Below are positions 18,951-27,714 of a stretch of 64,000 nucleotides of DNA, in pieces. Every line of letters starts with the position of its first letter. The stretch's first letter is position 1. Source of the stretch: Paraburkholderia tropica (GTDB lineage Bacteria > Pseudomonadota > Gammaproteobacteria > Burkholderiales > Burkholderiaceae); contig NZ_CAJZAR010000078.1 in NCBI RefSeq assembly GCF_914484835.1, positions 1 through 64,000 on the forward strand, written 5' to 3'. A model generated the notes under the pieces. It saw only the letters and a list, made by a program, of their open reading frames with translations, was not told the DNA's origin and did no database searches. A program made the translations under genes and the position numbers.

Positions 18951-20819
18951 ATGCAACGCCCGCTGCGCCGCCTGCTGCACGTGCTGATCTGGGTCGTCGC
19001 GCTCGCGCCGCCCGTGGCGGCGGTCGGCTATCTGCTCTACGCGAACCTGCTCAATCCGCAGGTCGTGCAGCGTCTCACCGGCAACTACGACGGCCTCTAC
19101 TGGGACGCCGCGCAGATGCAGCTCGCCTTTTCGCGCTTCGAAAGCCAGTTGCTGATCTACGCCGACGGCATCGACCGCGATATCGACAAGGTGCGGCTGC
19201 GCTACGAAGTCCTGCAATCGAAGCTCAACGTGATGAAGGGCTCGACGCGCTCGCTCGCGGCCACGCCGGGGCTGATGAAGCGTCAGGAGGACGATCTCAA
19301 CGCGATCGACGCGACCATCGCGACCTTCGACAGCGAAATCGCCACGCTGCCCGAGCATCCCGAGCGCGCCGTGCCGATGCTGGAGGCGCTCGACGCGCGC
19401 TGGAGCGCCGTCACCGATCTCGCGCTGAACCGCCGTTTCGCCGACGTGACCGAGCGCGAGGCGATCCGCCGCGACTTCATCGCCAAGCGCCGCGAGCTGT
19501 TCGCGGCGGGCCTCGTGCTGCTCGTGCTGTCGGCGGCGGCCGCCGCGCTGCTCGTCATGAACGGCTACCGGCGCACGCGCCTGATCCGGCAGCAGCACGC
19601 CGCGCTCGAAGCCGAGCATCAGGCGACCCGCGCCGCGCGCGAGGCGAGCATGGCGAAGGACGCGTTCCTCGGCATGATCAGCCACGAGTTGCGCACGCCG
19701 CTGCACGCGATCGTCTCGTCGATCGAACTGCTCGGCTTCAACTCGCATTCGGAGGCAGACCGCAAGGTGATTGGGCGGCTCGAAACCGCTGCGCGCCAGC
19801 TCGAAGCGCAGATGAAGGACCTCACCGACTACGCGCGGCTCGGCGCGGGCAAGCTCGAACTGCGCCCGGAAGAGTTCGATCCGCGCGACCTGCTGCAATC
19901 GATCGTCGACGAAAACGAACAGGCCGCGCACGCCCGCGGCCTGAGCTTCGCGCACGCGTGGCGCGGCGCGCCGCGCGGCGTGCTGGCCGATCCGCACCGC
20001 ATCCGCCAGATCGCCAACAACCTCGTCACCAACGCGATCCGCTATACCGAGCGCGGTTCGGTGAGCATCGAGTTCGCGCTCAGCGGGCCGGCGCCGGGCG
20101 TGCTGCCGCGCGCCACCACGGCGCCCGCGCAGACGTTGTCGATCATCGTCAGCGACACCGGGCCGGGCGTGGCGGCGGCGCAGATTCCGCTGATCTTCAA
20201 GGAGTTCACGCAGCTCGACACGTCGCGCTCGCGGCGTTACGAGGGCGCGGGCATGGGGCTCGCGATCGTGCGCGGGCTGGTCGAGCTGTTCGGCGGGCGT
20301 ATCGATACCGACAGCCGCGTGGGCGAGGGCACGACCTTCACGGTGACGATTCCGGTCGCCGCGATCGAGCCGCCCGTCGCCGGTCCCGAGACGCAGCCGA
20401 TGCAGGCGCTGTGGGCGCCGCCGCAGGTGATGGTGGTGGACGACAACCCGCTGGTGCGCGAGTCGCTCTGCGAGATGGTGGCGCACATGGGCTACGCGGC
20501 GCGCTCGGCCAGCGACACCGACAGCGCGCTCGCGCTGCTCGGCGAATCGCACTGCGACGTGGTGCTGCTCGATCTGCACATGCCAGGCCGCGACGGCTAC
20601 GCGTTTCTCGCCGGTCTGGAGGCGCGCAAGAGCGTGGGGCTGACGGCGGCGCCGCGCGTGATCGCCGTGAGCGCCGACGTCGCCGCGCTGGCGAGCCTGG
20701 CCGCCGAGGGCGAAAGCCGCTTTTTCGAGGCGCTGGCCAAGCCGCTGCACTACGAAGTGCTGCGCGCGGCGCTACAGCGCGCGCTCAGCGCGCCGCGCGA
20801 GGCGCAGATTCAGGGGTAG
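18951..20819 (+). CDS. Hybrid sensor histidine kinase / response regulator
   Basis: The protein has 622 residues. One membrane helix at about 8-30 and another at about 183-203 bracket a ~150-residue helical periplasmic domain. A HisKA H-box follows with SHELRTPLHA (His about 244). The ATPase domain has N-box NNLVTNAIRYTERG, DTGPGV and GAGMGLAIVRGLVELFGG. A C-terminal receiver has VMVVDDNPLVRES and VVLLDLHMPGRDG (acceptor Asp about 540). It starts 8 bp after the molybdopterin-like gene with no clear ribosome site, implying translational coupling. The convergent BetR-REC gene 27 bp beyond is a plausible phosphorelay partner. Confidence 0.9.
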   Translation: MQRPLRRLLHVLIWVVALAPPVAAVGYLLYANLLNPQVVQRLTGNYDGLYWDAAQMQLAFSRFESQLLIYADGIDRDIDKVRLRYEVLQSKLNVMKGSTRSLAATPGLMKRQEDDLNAIDATIATFDSEIATLPEHPERAVPMLEALDARWSAVTDLALNRRFADVTEREAIRRDFIAKRRELFAAGLVLLVLSAAAAALLVMNGYRRTRLIRQQHAALEAEHQATRAAREASMAKDAFLGMISHELRTPLHAIVSSIELLGFNSHSEADRKVIGRLETAARQLEAQMKDLTDYARLGAGKLELRPEEFDPRDLLQSIVDENEQAAHARGLSFAHAWRGAPRGVLADPHRIRQIANNLVTNAIRYTERGSVSIEFALSGPAPGVLPRATTAPAQTLSIIVSDTGPGVAAAQIPLIFKEFTQLDTSRSRRYEGAGMGLAIVRGLVELFGGRIDTDSRVGEGTTFTVTIPVAAIEPPVAGPETQPMQALWAPPQVMVVDDNPLVRESLCEMVAHMGYAARSASDTDSALALLGESHCDVVLLDLHMPGRDGYAFLAGLEARKSVGLTAAPRVIAVSADVAALASLAAEGESRFFEALAKPLHYEVLRAALQRALSAPREAQIQG

Positions 20820-20846
20820 CAGCGAAGGCTTCGAGCCGGGCCGCGC

Positions 20847-21701
20847 TCAGGAACGGTTCAGGCGCTTGCCGAGGTCGGCGACCAGAATCGCCATGCGCGC
20901 CGGCTTCTCGTAGCAGGCCACGTTGTAATGGCGCACCACCTGGCTGATCTCCGATTCGCTCGCCTTGCCGGTCAGCAGTTCGCCGGTCAGCACGAAGATC
21001 GGCGCTTCGGGATTCTCGGAGGCGCGCACCTGGCGGATCGCGTCGGCGGCGGTCTGGCTGCCGAACAGCCAGTCGATCACCACGCCGTCGAACACGTGCT
21101 GCTCCAGCGCTTCGCCGAACGCCGCGAGGCCGTAGAGCGCGTGGGCCGTGTAGCCGCTGTGTTCCAGATAGTCGCGCAGGTTGTCGGCGGACGCCTGATC
21201 GTCGTCGACGACGGCGATCAGCGGCTTGTCCGCCTCGGCGCGGCGCGGATAGATCTCGATCTTGTGCACTTCGCGCGCGTTCTGATACAGCGCGCCGTCG
21301 GGGCGCACCACGCGCCATTGCCCCTGCTTTTCGTAGGCGACGAAGTCCGGGCGGCCGCCCGGCTCCACAGGCGCGCCGATCCAGGCCGTGCAGGGCAGCT
21401 CCGCCGCGCTCACGCACAGCAGCGCTTCCTGGGCGCTCGCGCCGACCATGCCCGGATCGAGCAACTGGCCGCCGAACAGCTGGCCCGCCGGCTCGCCGAA
21501 TGCTTCGGCCACTTTCTTGATCTGCGCGAGCGTCCACGGGCTGTTGCCGCGCAGTTTGCGGTGCCCCTGCGAAAAGCTCAGGTCAAGAATCCGGCACAGC
21601 TCGGTCGTTTGCTGACGTTTGCCGATGCCGTGACGGCTCATCAGCTCGCGTACGCGCTCCGCGACCGTGGCCGAATCGGTTGAGTGTGCAACGTTCGACA
21701 T
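20847..21701 (-). CDS. BetR-domain response regulator (HTH-like N-terminus, C-terminal receiver)
   Basis: The protein has 284 residues. The N-terminal ~75 residues (VAERVRELMSRHGIGKRQQ, then LDLSFSQGHRKLRG and SPWTLAQIKKVAEAFGE) match the BetR helical/HTH domain. A linker of about 80 residues follows. Then comes a receiver domain with IAVVDDDQAS, the acceptor Asp in GVVIDWLFG, and CYEKPAR for the conserved Lys. Placing the DNA-binding part at the N-terminus reverses the usual order. It converges on the hybrid kinase gene (27 bp apart), supporting a shared pathway. The start codon is preceded by a C8-T6 tract in the mRNA and no Shine-Dalgarno sequence. Confidence 0.82.
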   Translation of the reverse strand: MSNVAHSTDSATVAERVRELMSRHGIGKRQQTTELCRILDLSFSQGHRKLRGNSPWTLAQIKKVAEAFGEPAGQLFGGQLLDPGMVGASAQEALLCVSAAELPCTAWIGAPVEPGGRPDFVAYEKQGQWRVVRPDGALYQNAREVHKIEIYPRRAEADKPLIAVVDDDQASADNLRDYLEHSGYTAHALYGLAAFGEALEQHVFDGVVIDWLFGSQTAADAIRQVRASENPEAPIFVLTGELLTGKASESEISQVVRHYNVACYEKPARMAILVADLGKRLNRS

Positions 21702-22107
21702 ACGGCGATAAAAAAGGGGGGGGATCGAAGGGGCTTGGGGCTAGTCTTGGAAGCCAGCTATTGTGCGCCCCGGGCATGGCGACCGGAATCTCGTCGAGCC
21801 GCCACGCGGGCGCACAATATTCTAAACGCATCATTTAACAAATGGCTCATGGTTTTTGTATACAAATGTTGGCCACAGCAGGGATGACGTAAGTGCGAGG
21901 TCACATGCACGCGCGGGAGCGTCTGCGACAATGGCCGTTTTACGCGAAATCGGCGGGCGGGGCTGCGTGCGTGGCCTGGCTGCGTCCGTGCGCGCGCCCG
22001 GTCGGGCCGATTGGGGCACGACAAGCACGTTTCCGGGCCACTGGAACGCGTCACTACAACGAACCACCGCAGCGGGCCATTACAGCGGGCCACTACAGCG
22101 AGCCACT
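21702..22107. other. Divergent intergenic region with homopolymer tract, 406 bp
   Basis: No supported gene. An A6-G8 run (21710-21723, plus strand) lies 8 nt from the BetR-REC start. A moderately AT-rich stretch at 21815-21875 probably carries promoter elements. The right end contains the 13-bp tandem repeat that runs into the next start codon. Confidence 0.5.
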
Positions 22108-22110
22108 ATG
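22072..22110. repeat. Three tandem 13-bp units ending in a start codon
   Basis: Units GCGGGCCATTACA (22072-22084), GCGGGCCACTACA (22085-22097) and GCGAGCCACTATG (22098-22110). The third supplies the ATG of the C39-like gene. More degenerate copies may extend leftward to about 22045. Confidence 0.8.
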
Positions 22111-23019
22111 AACGAAAGACGTGTAAACGCCGGCGTGAATGGCGCGGCGAATGAAGGTGCGGAACGCGAAGCCCATGCGGACGCACTGCGCGACGAGCTG
22201 TCCGGCGCGAAGCTCGAAGCGCGGCGTGGCGCCGTGCTGCGCCATCATGGCGTGCCGTATTACAGCCAGTGGGGCAGCCCGGAGTGGGTGGCGCGCATCG
22301 TCGAGGACGACGCCGATCCCTGCGACGACCCGGGCTGGCGCGCGAGCGGCTTCGCGCAGCCGGGCGACTACCGCTTCTGGGCCAAGCGCCTGTGCGGGCT
22401 GACCTGTTTCGAATCGGCGCTCGATTACTGGGGCATCGCCCACGCGCCGCGCGCGGCGATGCTCGACGACGCGCTGCGCCACGGCTGCTACCGCATGCGC
22501 GAGGACGGCGGCGTGGACGGCCTCATCTACCGTCCGTTCGCCGACTGGGCCGAAGCGGCCTATGGCGTGCGCGTCGAGGTGATGACCGACGAGGGTATCG
22601 AGGCGAGCGCCGCGCGGCTCGGACCGGACACGCTCGCGATCGTCTCGGTGAGCCCCGAAATCCGCTATCCCGAGCGCGACAACGCGCAGCAGGGCGGCCA
22701 TCTGATTCTCGTGCACGGCCGCGACGACGACGGCGTCTGGTTCCACAATCCGTCGGGCGTCGCGCCGTATCAGGCCGGCTGCAGTCCCTCCAGCAACTGC
22801 CGCACGCGCGACAGATCGCGGTTGAGCGCGCCCGCGTCCTCGAACAGCTCCGCGAGCCAGTCGACGAACACGCGCACGCGCAGCGAAAGCTGGCGCGACT
22901 TCACGAACGCAACCGAGACCGGCGTCGGCAGCGGCTTCCATTGCGGCAGCACCTCCACGAGCGTGCCGTTGTCGAGATACGGCTGCGCCGCGAGCAGCGG
23001 CGGCTGGATCAGCCCGTAG
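22108..23019 (+). CDS. C39-like cysteine peptidase-fold protein with lost 3' end
   Basis: The open frame is 303 codons, but only the first ~225 look like the family. Visible are HHGVPYYSQWGSPEW, the Cys site LCGLTCFESALDYWG (Cys about residue 99), DGLIYRPFADWAE, and the His segment QGGHLILVHGRDDDGVWFHNPSG (His about 197). This is the papain-like C39-type arrangement. Just after VAPYQ the frame runs antisense through the last 250 bp of a LysR gene and becomes Ser/Arg-rich non-family sequence. The native C-terminus therefore appears deleted at about 22775. The ATG lies in a tandem repeat. The protein may still fold, or may be a decaying gene. Confidence 0.6.
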   Translation: MNERRVNAGVNGAANEGAEREAHADALRDELSGAKLEARRGAVLRHHGVPYYSQWGSPEWVARIVEDDADPCDDPGWRASGFAQPGDYRFWAKRLCGLTCFESALDYWGIAHAPRAAMLDDALRHGCYRMREDGGVDGLIYRPFADWAEAAYGVRVEVMTDEGIEASAARLGPDTLAIVSVSPEIRYPERDNAQQGGHLILVHGRDDDGVWFHNPSGVAPYQAGCSPSSNCRTRDRSRLSAPASSNSSASQSTNTRTRSESWRDFTNATETGVGSGFHCGSTSTSVPLSRYGCAASSGGWISP

Positions 23020-23726
23020 CCCTGCAAACCGCAGGTGAGATAGGCGAATTCGTCGGAAACATGCACGAAGCCGTCCACCTTCACCTTGGTCGGGCTGCCG
23101 TCGACTTCGAAATCGAACTCGTACGGACGCCCGGTCTGCGGCGACAGAAAGTTCACGACCGGATGCTGCGGGAGGTCGTCGAGCGTGGCGGGCGCGCCGC
23201 GCCGCGCGAGATAGGCCGGACTCGCGCAGGTGACGTGTTCGAGCAGGCCGAGGCGGCGCGCGGCGAGACTCGAATCGGGCAGTTCGCCGAGCTGGATGCT
23301 GCAATCCACGCCTTCGCCGACGAGGTCGACATTGCGCAGACTCACGCCGATCACGAGGTCGATCTGCGGATAGCGCGCGTGGAAATCGTCGAGCGCGGGC
23401 AGCACGATCGCGTTGGCGATCAGCCCCGGCATCTCCACGCGCAGGCGGCCGCCGATCGCGCCGGGCTGCTGGCGCACGCTCGCTTCGGCCTCGTCGATGT
23501 CGGCGAGGATCTGCGAGGCGCGCTCGTAGTAGGCGGCGCCTTCGGGCGTCAAGGAAAGTCGGCGCGTGGTGCGCACGAGCAATTGCGTGCCGAGCAGCGC
23601 TTCGAGGCTTTGCATCAGCGTGGTGGCGCTGGCGCGCGGCATGTCGAGCGACTGCGCGGCTTTGGTGAAGCTGTTGGTATCGACGATGCGGACGAACGTG
23701 CGCATCGCCTGGATGCGGTCGATCAC
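22770..23726 (-). CDS. LysR-family transcriptional regulator
   Basis: The protein has 318 residues from a GTG at 23726 with AGGAG seven nt upstream (the open frame extends to 23810). The N-terminal HTH is DRIQAMRTFVRIVDTNSFTK, then AAQSLDMPRASATTLMQSLE. The effector domain is of the CrgA/PA2758 type: RLRVEMPGLIANAIVLPAL, PDSSLAARRLG and YLTCGLQGYGLIQPP. These often regulate neighbouring oxidoreductases, and here an alcohol dehydrogenase gene lies next on the same strand upstream. Its 3' end overlaps the aberrant tail of the C39-like frame. Confidence 0.87.
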   Translation of the reverse strand: MIDRIQAMRTFVRIVDTNSFTKAAQSLDMPRASATTLMQSLEALLGTQLLVRTTRRLSLTPEGAAYYERASQILADIDEAEASVRQQPGAIGGRLRVEMPGLIANAIVLPALDDFHARYPQIDLVIGVSLRNVDLVGEGVDCSIQLGELPDSSLAARRLGLLEHVTCASPAYLARRGAPATLDDLPQHPVVNFLSPQTGRPYEFDFEVDGSPTKVKVDGFVHVSDEFAYLTCGLQGYGLIQPPLLAAQPYLDNGTLVEVLPQWKPLPTPVSVAFVKSRQLSLRVRVFVDWLAELFEDAGALNRDLSRVRQLLEGLQPA

Positions 23727-23998
23727 GGCGAGCTCCTGATAAGTCAGTCGGGTACGGCTAGAGCGAATTCCGCGTGGCTGCTGCAAAAGGGTGAGCCGCG
23801 CGGCGCGCACGAGCGAATACAGACGGCTCGAACGACGCTTCGCGGCGCCGGCGTCTCGCGGATCAGGCGCGCGGCGGTTGCAGGACGATCACGGTTAAAT
23901 GGCGGCGCGCGACAATGTCACGAACTGCGTACGGCTGCGCCGGCTCGAATGCGGGGTACGGCGTGAGGCGCGGGGGCCTCGATGCGGAAGGGCTGGAC

Positions 23999-24020
23999 GG
24001 GCCGTCCGAACGGACGGCCC
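23999..24020 (-). terminator. Hairpin downstream of alcohol dehydrogenase gene
   Basis: Perfect 9-10-bp GC arms, 23999-24007 and 24012-24020, with a GAAC-type loop, lie 36 nt after the dehydrogenase stop. No T run follows on the minus strand. Confidence 0.5.
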
Positions 24021-24055
24021 GGCGGGGCAAGGCGTTACGTCTTTGCGCGGAGGGC

Positions 24056-25108
24056 TTACTTGCGCAGCGAATCGAGGTCGATCACGAAGCGGTACTTCAC
24101 GTCGCTCTTGAGCATGCGCTCATAGGCGTCGTTGATGTCCTGCATGTTGATCATTTCGATATCGGACGTGATGCCGTGCTGACCGCAGAAGTCCAGCATT
24201 TCCTGGGTTTCAGCGATGCCGCCGATCAGCGAGCCCGCGAGACGGCGGCGCTTGAAGATCAGGTTGAACACTTGCGGCGACGGGTGATCGTGCTCGGGCG
24301 CGCCCACCAGCGTGAGCGTGCCGTCGCGCTTGAGCAGTTCGATGAACGGATTCAGGTCGTGCGGCGCGGCGACCGTGTTCACGATCAGGTCGAAGCTGTT
24401 CAGGTGCGCCTTCATCTGCTCCGGGTCCTTCGAGATCACGACTTCGTCGGCGCCGAGGCGCTTGCCGTCTTCGATCTTCGAGGGCGACGTGGTGAACAGC
24501 ACCACGTGCGCGCCCATCGCATGCGCGAGCTTCACGCCCATGTGGCCGAGACCGCCGAGGCCGACGATGCCGACCTTCTTGCCGGGACCGGCGCCCCACG
24601 TGCGCAGCGGCGAGTAGGTCGTGATGCCCGCGCACAGCAGCGGCGCGGCGGCGGCGGCGTCGAGGTTCTCCGGCACGCGCAGCACGAAGGCTTCGTCGAC
24701 GACGAGCTGCGTCGAGTAGCCGCCGTAGGTGACGTCGCCGCTCACGCGGTCGTTGCCGTTATAGGTGCCGACAAAACCGTTTTCGCAATACTGTTCGAGG
24801 CCTTCGCCGCAGCTCGCGCAGGTGCGGCACGAATCGACGAGACAGCCCACGCCCACGAGCTGGCCAGTCTTGAACTTCGTGACGCCCGTGCCCACTTCGG
24901 CGACGCGGCCCACGATCTCGTGGCCCGGCACCACCGGGAACATCGTGTTGCGCCATTCGTTGCGCGCCTGGTGCAGGTCGGAGTGGCACACGCCGCAGTA
25001 CAGCACGTCGATGCGCACGTCGAGTTCGCGCAGGTCGCGGCGCTGGAATTCGAACGGGGCGAGCGGCGAACCGGCGTCCTGTGCGGCGTATCCGTAAGTC
25101 TTGTACAT
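24056..25108 (-). CDS. Zinc-dependent NAD(P) alcohol dehydrogenase (YahK/cinnamyl-type)
   Basis: The protein has 350 residues. It is a medium-chain dehydrogenase: catalytic zinc site YCGVCHSDLH (about 37-46) and PGHEIVG; structural zinc cysteines in SCRTCASCGEGLEQYC (about 95-110). The nucleotide-binding GLGGLGHMGVKLAHAMG and the family-typical GTLTLVGAPEH complete the pattern. It reduces aldehydes to alcohols with broad substrate range, in the cytosol. The ATG has a GGAG-type site about 10 nt upstream. It diverges from an AraC-type gene 246 bp away, the likely activator. Confidence 0.9.
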   Translation of the reverse strand: MYKTYGYAAQDAGSPLAPFEFQRRDLRELDVRIDVLYCGVCHSDLHQARNEWRNTMFPVVPGHEIVGRVAEVGTGVTKFKTGQLVGVGCLVDSCRTCASCGEGLEQYCENGFVGTYNGNDRVSGDVTYGGYSTQLVVDEAFVLRVPENLDAAAAAPLLCAGITTYSPLRTWGAGPGKKVGIVGLGGLGHMGVKLAHAMGAHVVLFTTSPSKIEDGKRLGADEVVISKDPEQMKAHLNSFDLIVNTVAAPHDLNPFIELLKRDGTLTLVGAPEHDHPSPQVFNLIFKRRRLAGSLIGGIAETQEMLDFCGQHGITSDIEMINMQDINDAYERMLKSDVKYRFVIDLDSLRK

Positions 25109-25354
25109 AGTGAGGTGACTCCTGAGGCTGAGTGGCTAGGCAGGCGCAAACGCCGAAACGCAACGCTCGGAGCGTCGCGTTCGGGGGTGTTGCGGCAGGG
25201 TTCCCATCGTAAGGATCGCGCCCCACCCAGGGAATACCTGAATCTATCGAAGACTTGCCTGATTCTCCTGGCGAACCACGCGCGCGCGCATTCGGTGATA
25301 GATTGGCAAGCCTGATTCTCTTTCCGTCCCGATGAATTTAGGGGCGCAACTGTC

Positions 25355-26398
25355 ATGAAAACAGCACACATCGAGGCCGTCGATGCAGACGGCGCGGCGC
25401 TCGCGCCGCTTATTTCGACGCCGCTGGTCTCGCGCGCCAGCGCCGCGCCCGTGGTGCATGCCGACGACGCCACGCAGCGCCGCGTGGTCGAGCTGATGAT
25501 GCAGCTCACGCAGCGCGACGGCGCGCATGAGACGCAGCTCGACGGCGTGCGCCTGTTTCGCGGCAGCGAAGGCCATCCGCGCAAGCCGGTCATGTACGAG
25601 CCGAGCATCTTCATCGTTTGCCAGGGCCGCAAGCGCGGCTTTCTCGGCGATCAGGTGTTCATCTACGACGCGCAGCAATATCTCGTGCTCTCGGTGCCGC
25701 TGCCGTTCGAATGCGAGACCGAGGCCTCGCCCGAGAAGCCGATTCTCGCGATCTCGGTGCGCGTCGATCTGACGCTGGTCGCCGAGCTGCTGATGGCGCT
25801 CAACGACACGCGCGGCAGCGCCGTCTCCGAGCCCTCGGGCATCTACGCCACGCCGCTCGACGCGCCGCTCTCGAACGCCGTGCTGCGCCTGCTCGAAGCG
25901 CTCGCGCAGCCCGCGGACGCGCGCATTCTCGGGCCGTCGATCGTGCGCGAGATCTGCTATCGCGTGCTCACGGGCGAGCAGGGCGATGCGATTCGCGCGG
26001 CGCTCACGCATCAGCAGCATTTCGGCCGCATCGCCAAGGCGCTGCGCCGCATTCACACCGACTATCGCGGCGATCTCGACGTGGTGACGCTCGCCGCCGA
26101 AGCGGGCATGAGCCTCGCGGTGTTTCATGCGCATTTCAAGGCGGTGACGTCGACCTCGCCGATGCAGTACGTGAAGACCACGCGCCTGCATCACGCGCGT
26201 CTGCTGATCACGCACGACGGCATGAACGTGAGCGCGGCGGCCGTGCGCGTGGGCTACGAAAGCGCCTCGCAGTTCAGCCGCGAATTCAAGCGCCTGTTCG
26301 GCTGCACGCCCGCCGACGAGATGCGCCGCGCGCGCGTGGCGGCCGAAGCGGTCGCGCCGCGTGTGGAGGTGGTGCAGCGGTATGTGTCGGCGCTTTGA
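25355..26398 (+). CDS. AraC-family transcriptional regulator (AraC_N domain)
   Basis: The protein has 347 residues. The N-terminal AraC_N domain (about 60-215; YEPSIFIVCQGRKRGFLGDQ, YLVLSVPLPFECET) is of the kind found in regulators of aldehyde/alcohol dehydrogenases. The C-terminal double HTH (about 235-330) includes LDVVTLAAEAGMSLAVFHAHF and VGYESASQFSREFKRLFG. It is divergent from the zinc alcohol dehydrogenase, so aldehyde-responsive activation of that gene is the simplest reading. A 2-hydroxyacid dehydrogenase follows on the same strand after 105 bp and might be co-regulated. Confidence 0.88.
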   Translation: MKTAHIEAVDADGAALAPLISTPLVSRASAAPVVHADDATQRRVVELMMQLTQRDGAHETQLDGVRLFRGSEGHPRKPVMYEPSIFIVCQGRKRGFLGDQVFIYDAQQYLVLSVPLPFECETEASPEKPILAISVRVDLTLVAELLMALNDTRGSAVSEPSGIYATPLDAPLSNAVLRLLEALAQPADARILGPSIVREICYRVLTGEQGDAIRAALTHQQHFGRIAKALRRIHTDYRGDLDVVTLAAEAGMSLAVFHAHFKAVTSTSPMQYVKTTRLHHARLLITHDGMNVSAAAVRVGYESASQFSREFKRLFGCTPADEMRRARVAAEAVAPRVEVVQRYVSAL

Positions 26399-26503
26399 TA
26401 GCGCGCTTGAAGTCGCAGATTGATTCGGATGTCGAATCATTTGAGTGTGTCGAACGAAAAAACGTAGCGTAACGAAACCGACGTAAAGAACCCTAAGGCC
26501 GAT

Positions 26504-27448
26504 ATGAACGCCGTCTCGAAGCCGCGCCTGCTCGTGCTGATCCCGCTCACCGACACCGACCGCGCCGCGCTCGCCGCGCACTTCGAGGTGCTGTACGCGC
26601 CCGACGCGCCGCAACGCGCGCAGGCCGTGGCGCGCGAGGGCGCCACGGTGCGCGCGGTGCTCACGAACGGCACGACCGGGCTCACGGCCGACGAGATCGA
26701 CGCGATGCCCGCGCTCGAATTCGCGGCCGCGCTGGGCGCGGGTTACGAGAACCTCGCGCTCGATCACGCGCGCGCTCGCGGCATCGCGTTGAGCAATGGC
26801 GCGGGCGTGAACGCCGATTGCGTCGCCGACCACGCGATGGCGCTGCTGCTCGCCGCGCTGCGCGCGATTCCGCAATTCGACGCCGCCTGCCGCGCGGGCG
26901 TCTGGCGCGACGCGCTGCCGATGCGGCCCACGCTCACGGGACGCAAGCTCGGTATCCTCGGTTATGGGCATATCGGCGCGAAGATCGCGAAGCGCGCGGC
27001 GGGTTTCGACATGCCGGTCGGTTATCACAATCGCTCGCCGCGCGAGGGCGTGAGCGCGCGCTACTTCGAGTCGACGCTCGCGCTTGCGCAATGGAGCGAC
27101 TGCCTCGTGGTCGCGACGCCGGGCGGCGCGTCGACCGAACATCTGATCGGCCGCGCCGTGCTCGACGCGCTCGGTCCGCAAGGCTTTCTCGTCAACGTCT
27201 CGCGCGGCAGCGTGGTCGATACGGCGGCGCTCGCCGACGCGCTGCGCGAAGGCCGCCTCGCGGGCGCAGGCCTCGACGTCTACGAAGGCGAGCCCGAGCC
27301 GCCGCAGGCGCTCGTCGCGCTCGACAACATCGTGCTCACGCCGCACACGGCCGGCACGTCGCCCGACGTGCGCGCGGCCACCGTGCGCAATTTCATCGAC
27401 AACGCCACGCGCCACTTTGCGGGCGAAGCGCTTGTTACGCCGCTCTGA
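26504..27448 (+). CDS. D-2-hydroxyacid dehydrogenase (NAD-binding)
   Basis: The protein has 314 residues. The Rossmann motif is LGILGYGHIGAKIAKRAAGF (about 147-166). The catalytic triad is placed in NVSRGSVVDTAALADAL (Arg), DVYEGEPEPP (Glu) and VLTPHTAGTSP (His). It reduces 2-ketoacids such as glyoxylate or hydroxypyruvate, or runs the reverse reaction, in the cytosol. Length and motifs are normal for the GhrB/GyaR type. A weak hairpin with a T run follows the stop. It may be co-transcribed with the AraC gene, but the 105-bp gap is long enough for its own promoter. Confidence 0.88.
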   Translation: MNAVSKPRLLVLIPLTDTDRAALAAHFEVLYAPDAPQRAQAVAREGATVRAVLTNGTTGLTADEIDAMPALEFAAALGAGYENLALDHARARGIALSNGAGVNADCVADHAMALLLAALRAIPQFDAACRAGVWRDALPMRPTLTGRKLGILGYGHIGAKIAKRAAGFDMPVGYHNRSPREGVSARYFESTLALAQWSDCLVVATPGGASTEHLIGRAVLDALGPQGFLVNVSRGSVVDTAALADALREGRLAGAGLDVYEGEPEPPQALVALDNIVLTPHTAGTSPDVRAATVRNFIDNATRHFAGEALVTPL

Positions 27449-27452
27449 CGGA

Positions 27453-27475
27453 GCGCGTCCCCGCGCGTTTTCTTC
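27453..27475 (+). terminator. Weak intrinsic terminator
   Basis: A 5-bp GC stem (27453-27457 with 27462-27466) is followed by GTTTTCTTC, immediately after the hydroxyacid dehydrogenase stop. Short stem, but correctly placed T run. Confidence 0.4.
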
Positions 27476-27714
27476 GCGCATTTCGTTCACCGGTTCAGCC
27501 ACGCCGCGCATGCCGATCCATGTGTGCTGCATAAGGTCGCGTGCGCACCCAGTCCGGCTGTGGCGCGCTTGACTGAGCGCATGGTCATCCGCCAGTTCGG
27601 GCGACATACTCCGACATAGCTTCTCGCGTTTTCCGTCATACTGCCTCCGCATCGCGTCGCTAATGCATCGCGTGATGCCTGTCCACCGCAACGCCCCTGG
27701 AACGAGACATAACG

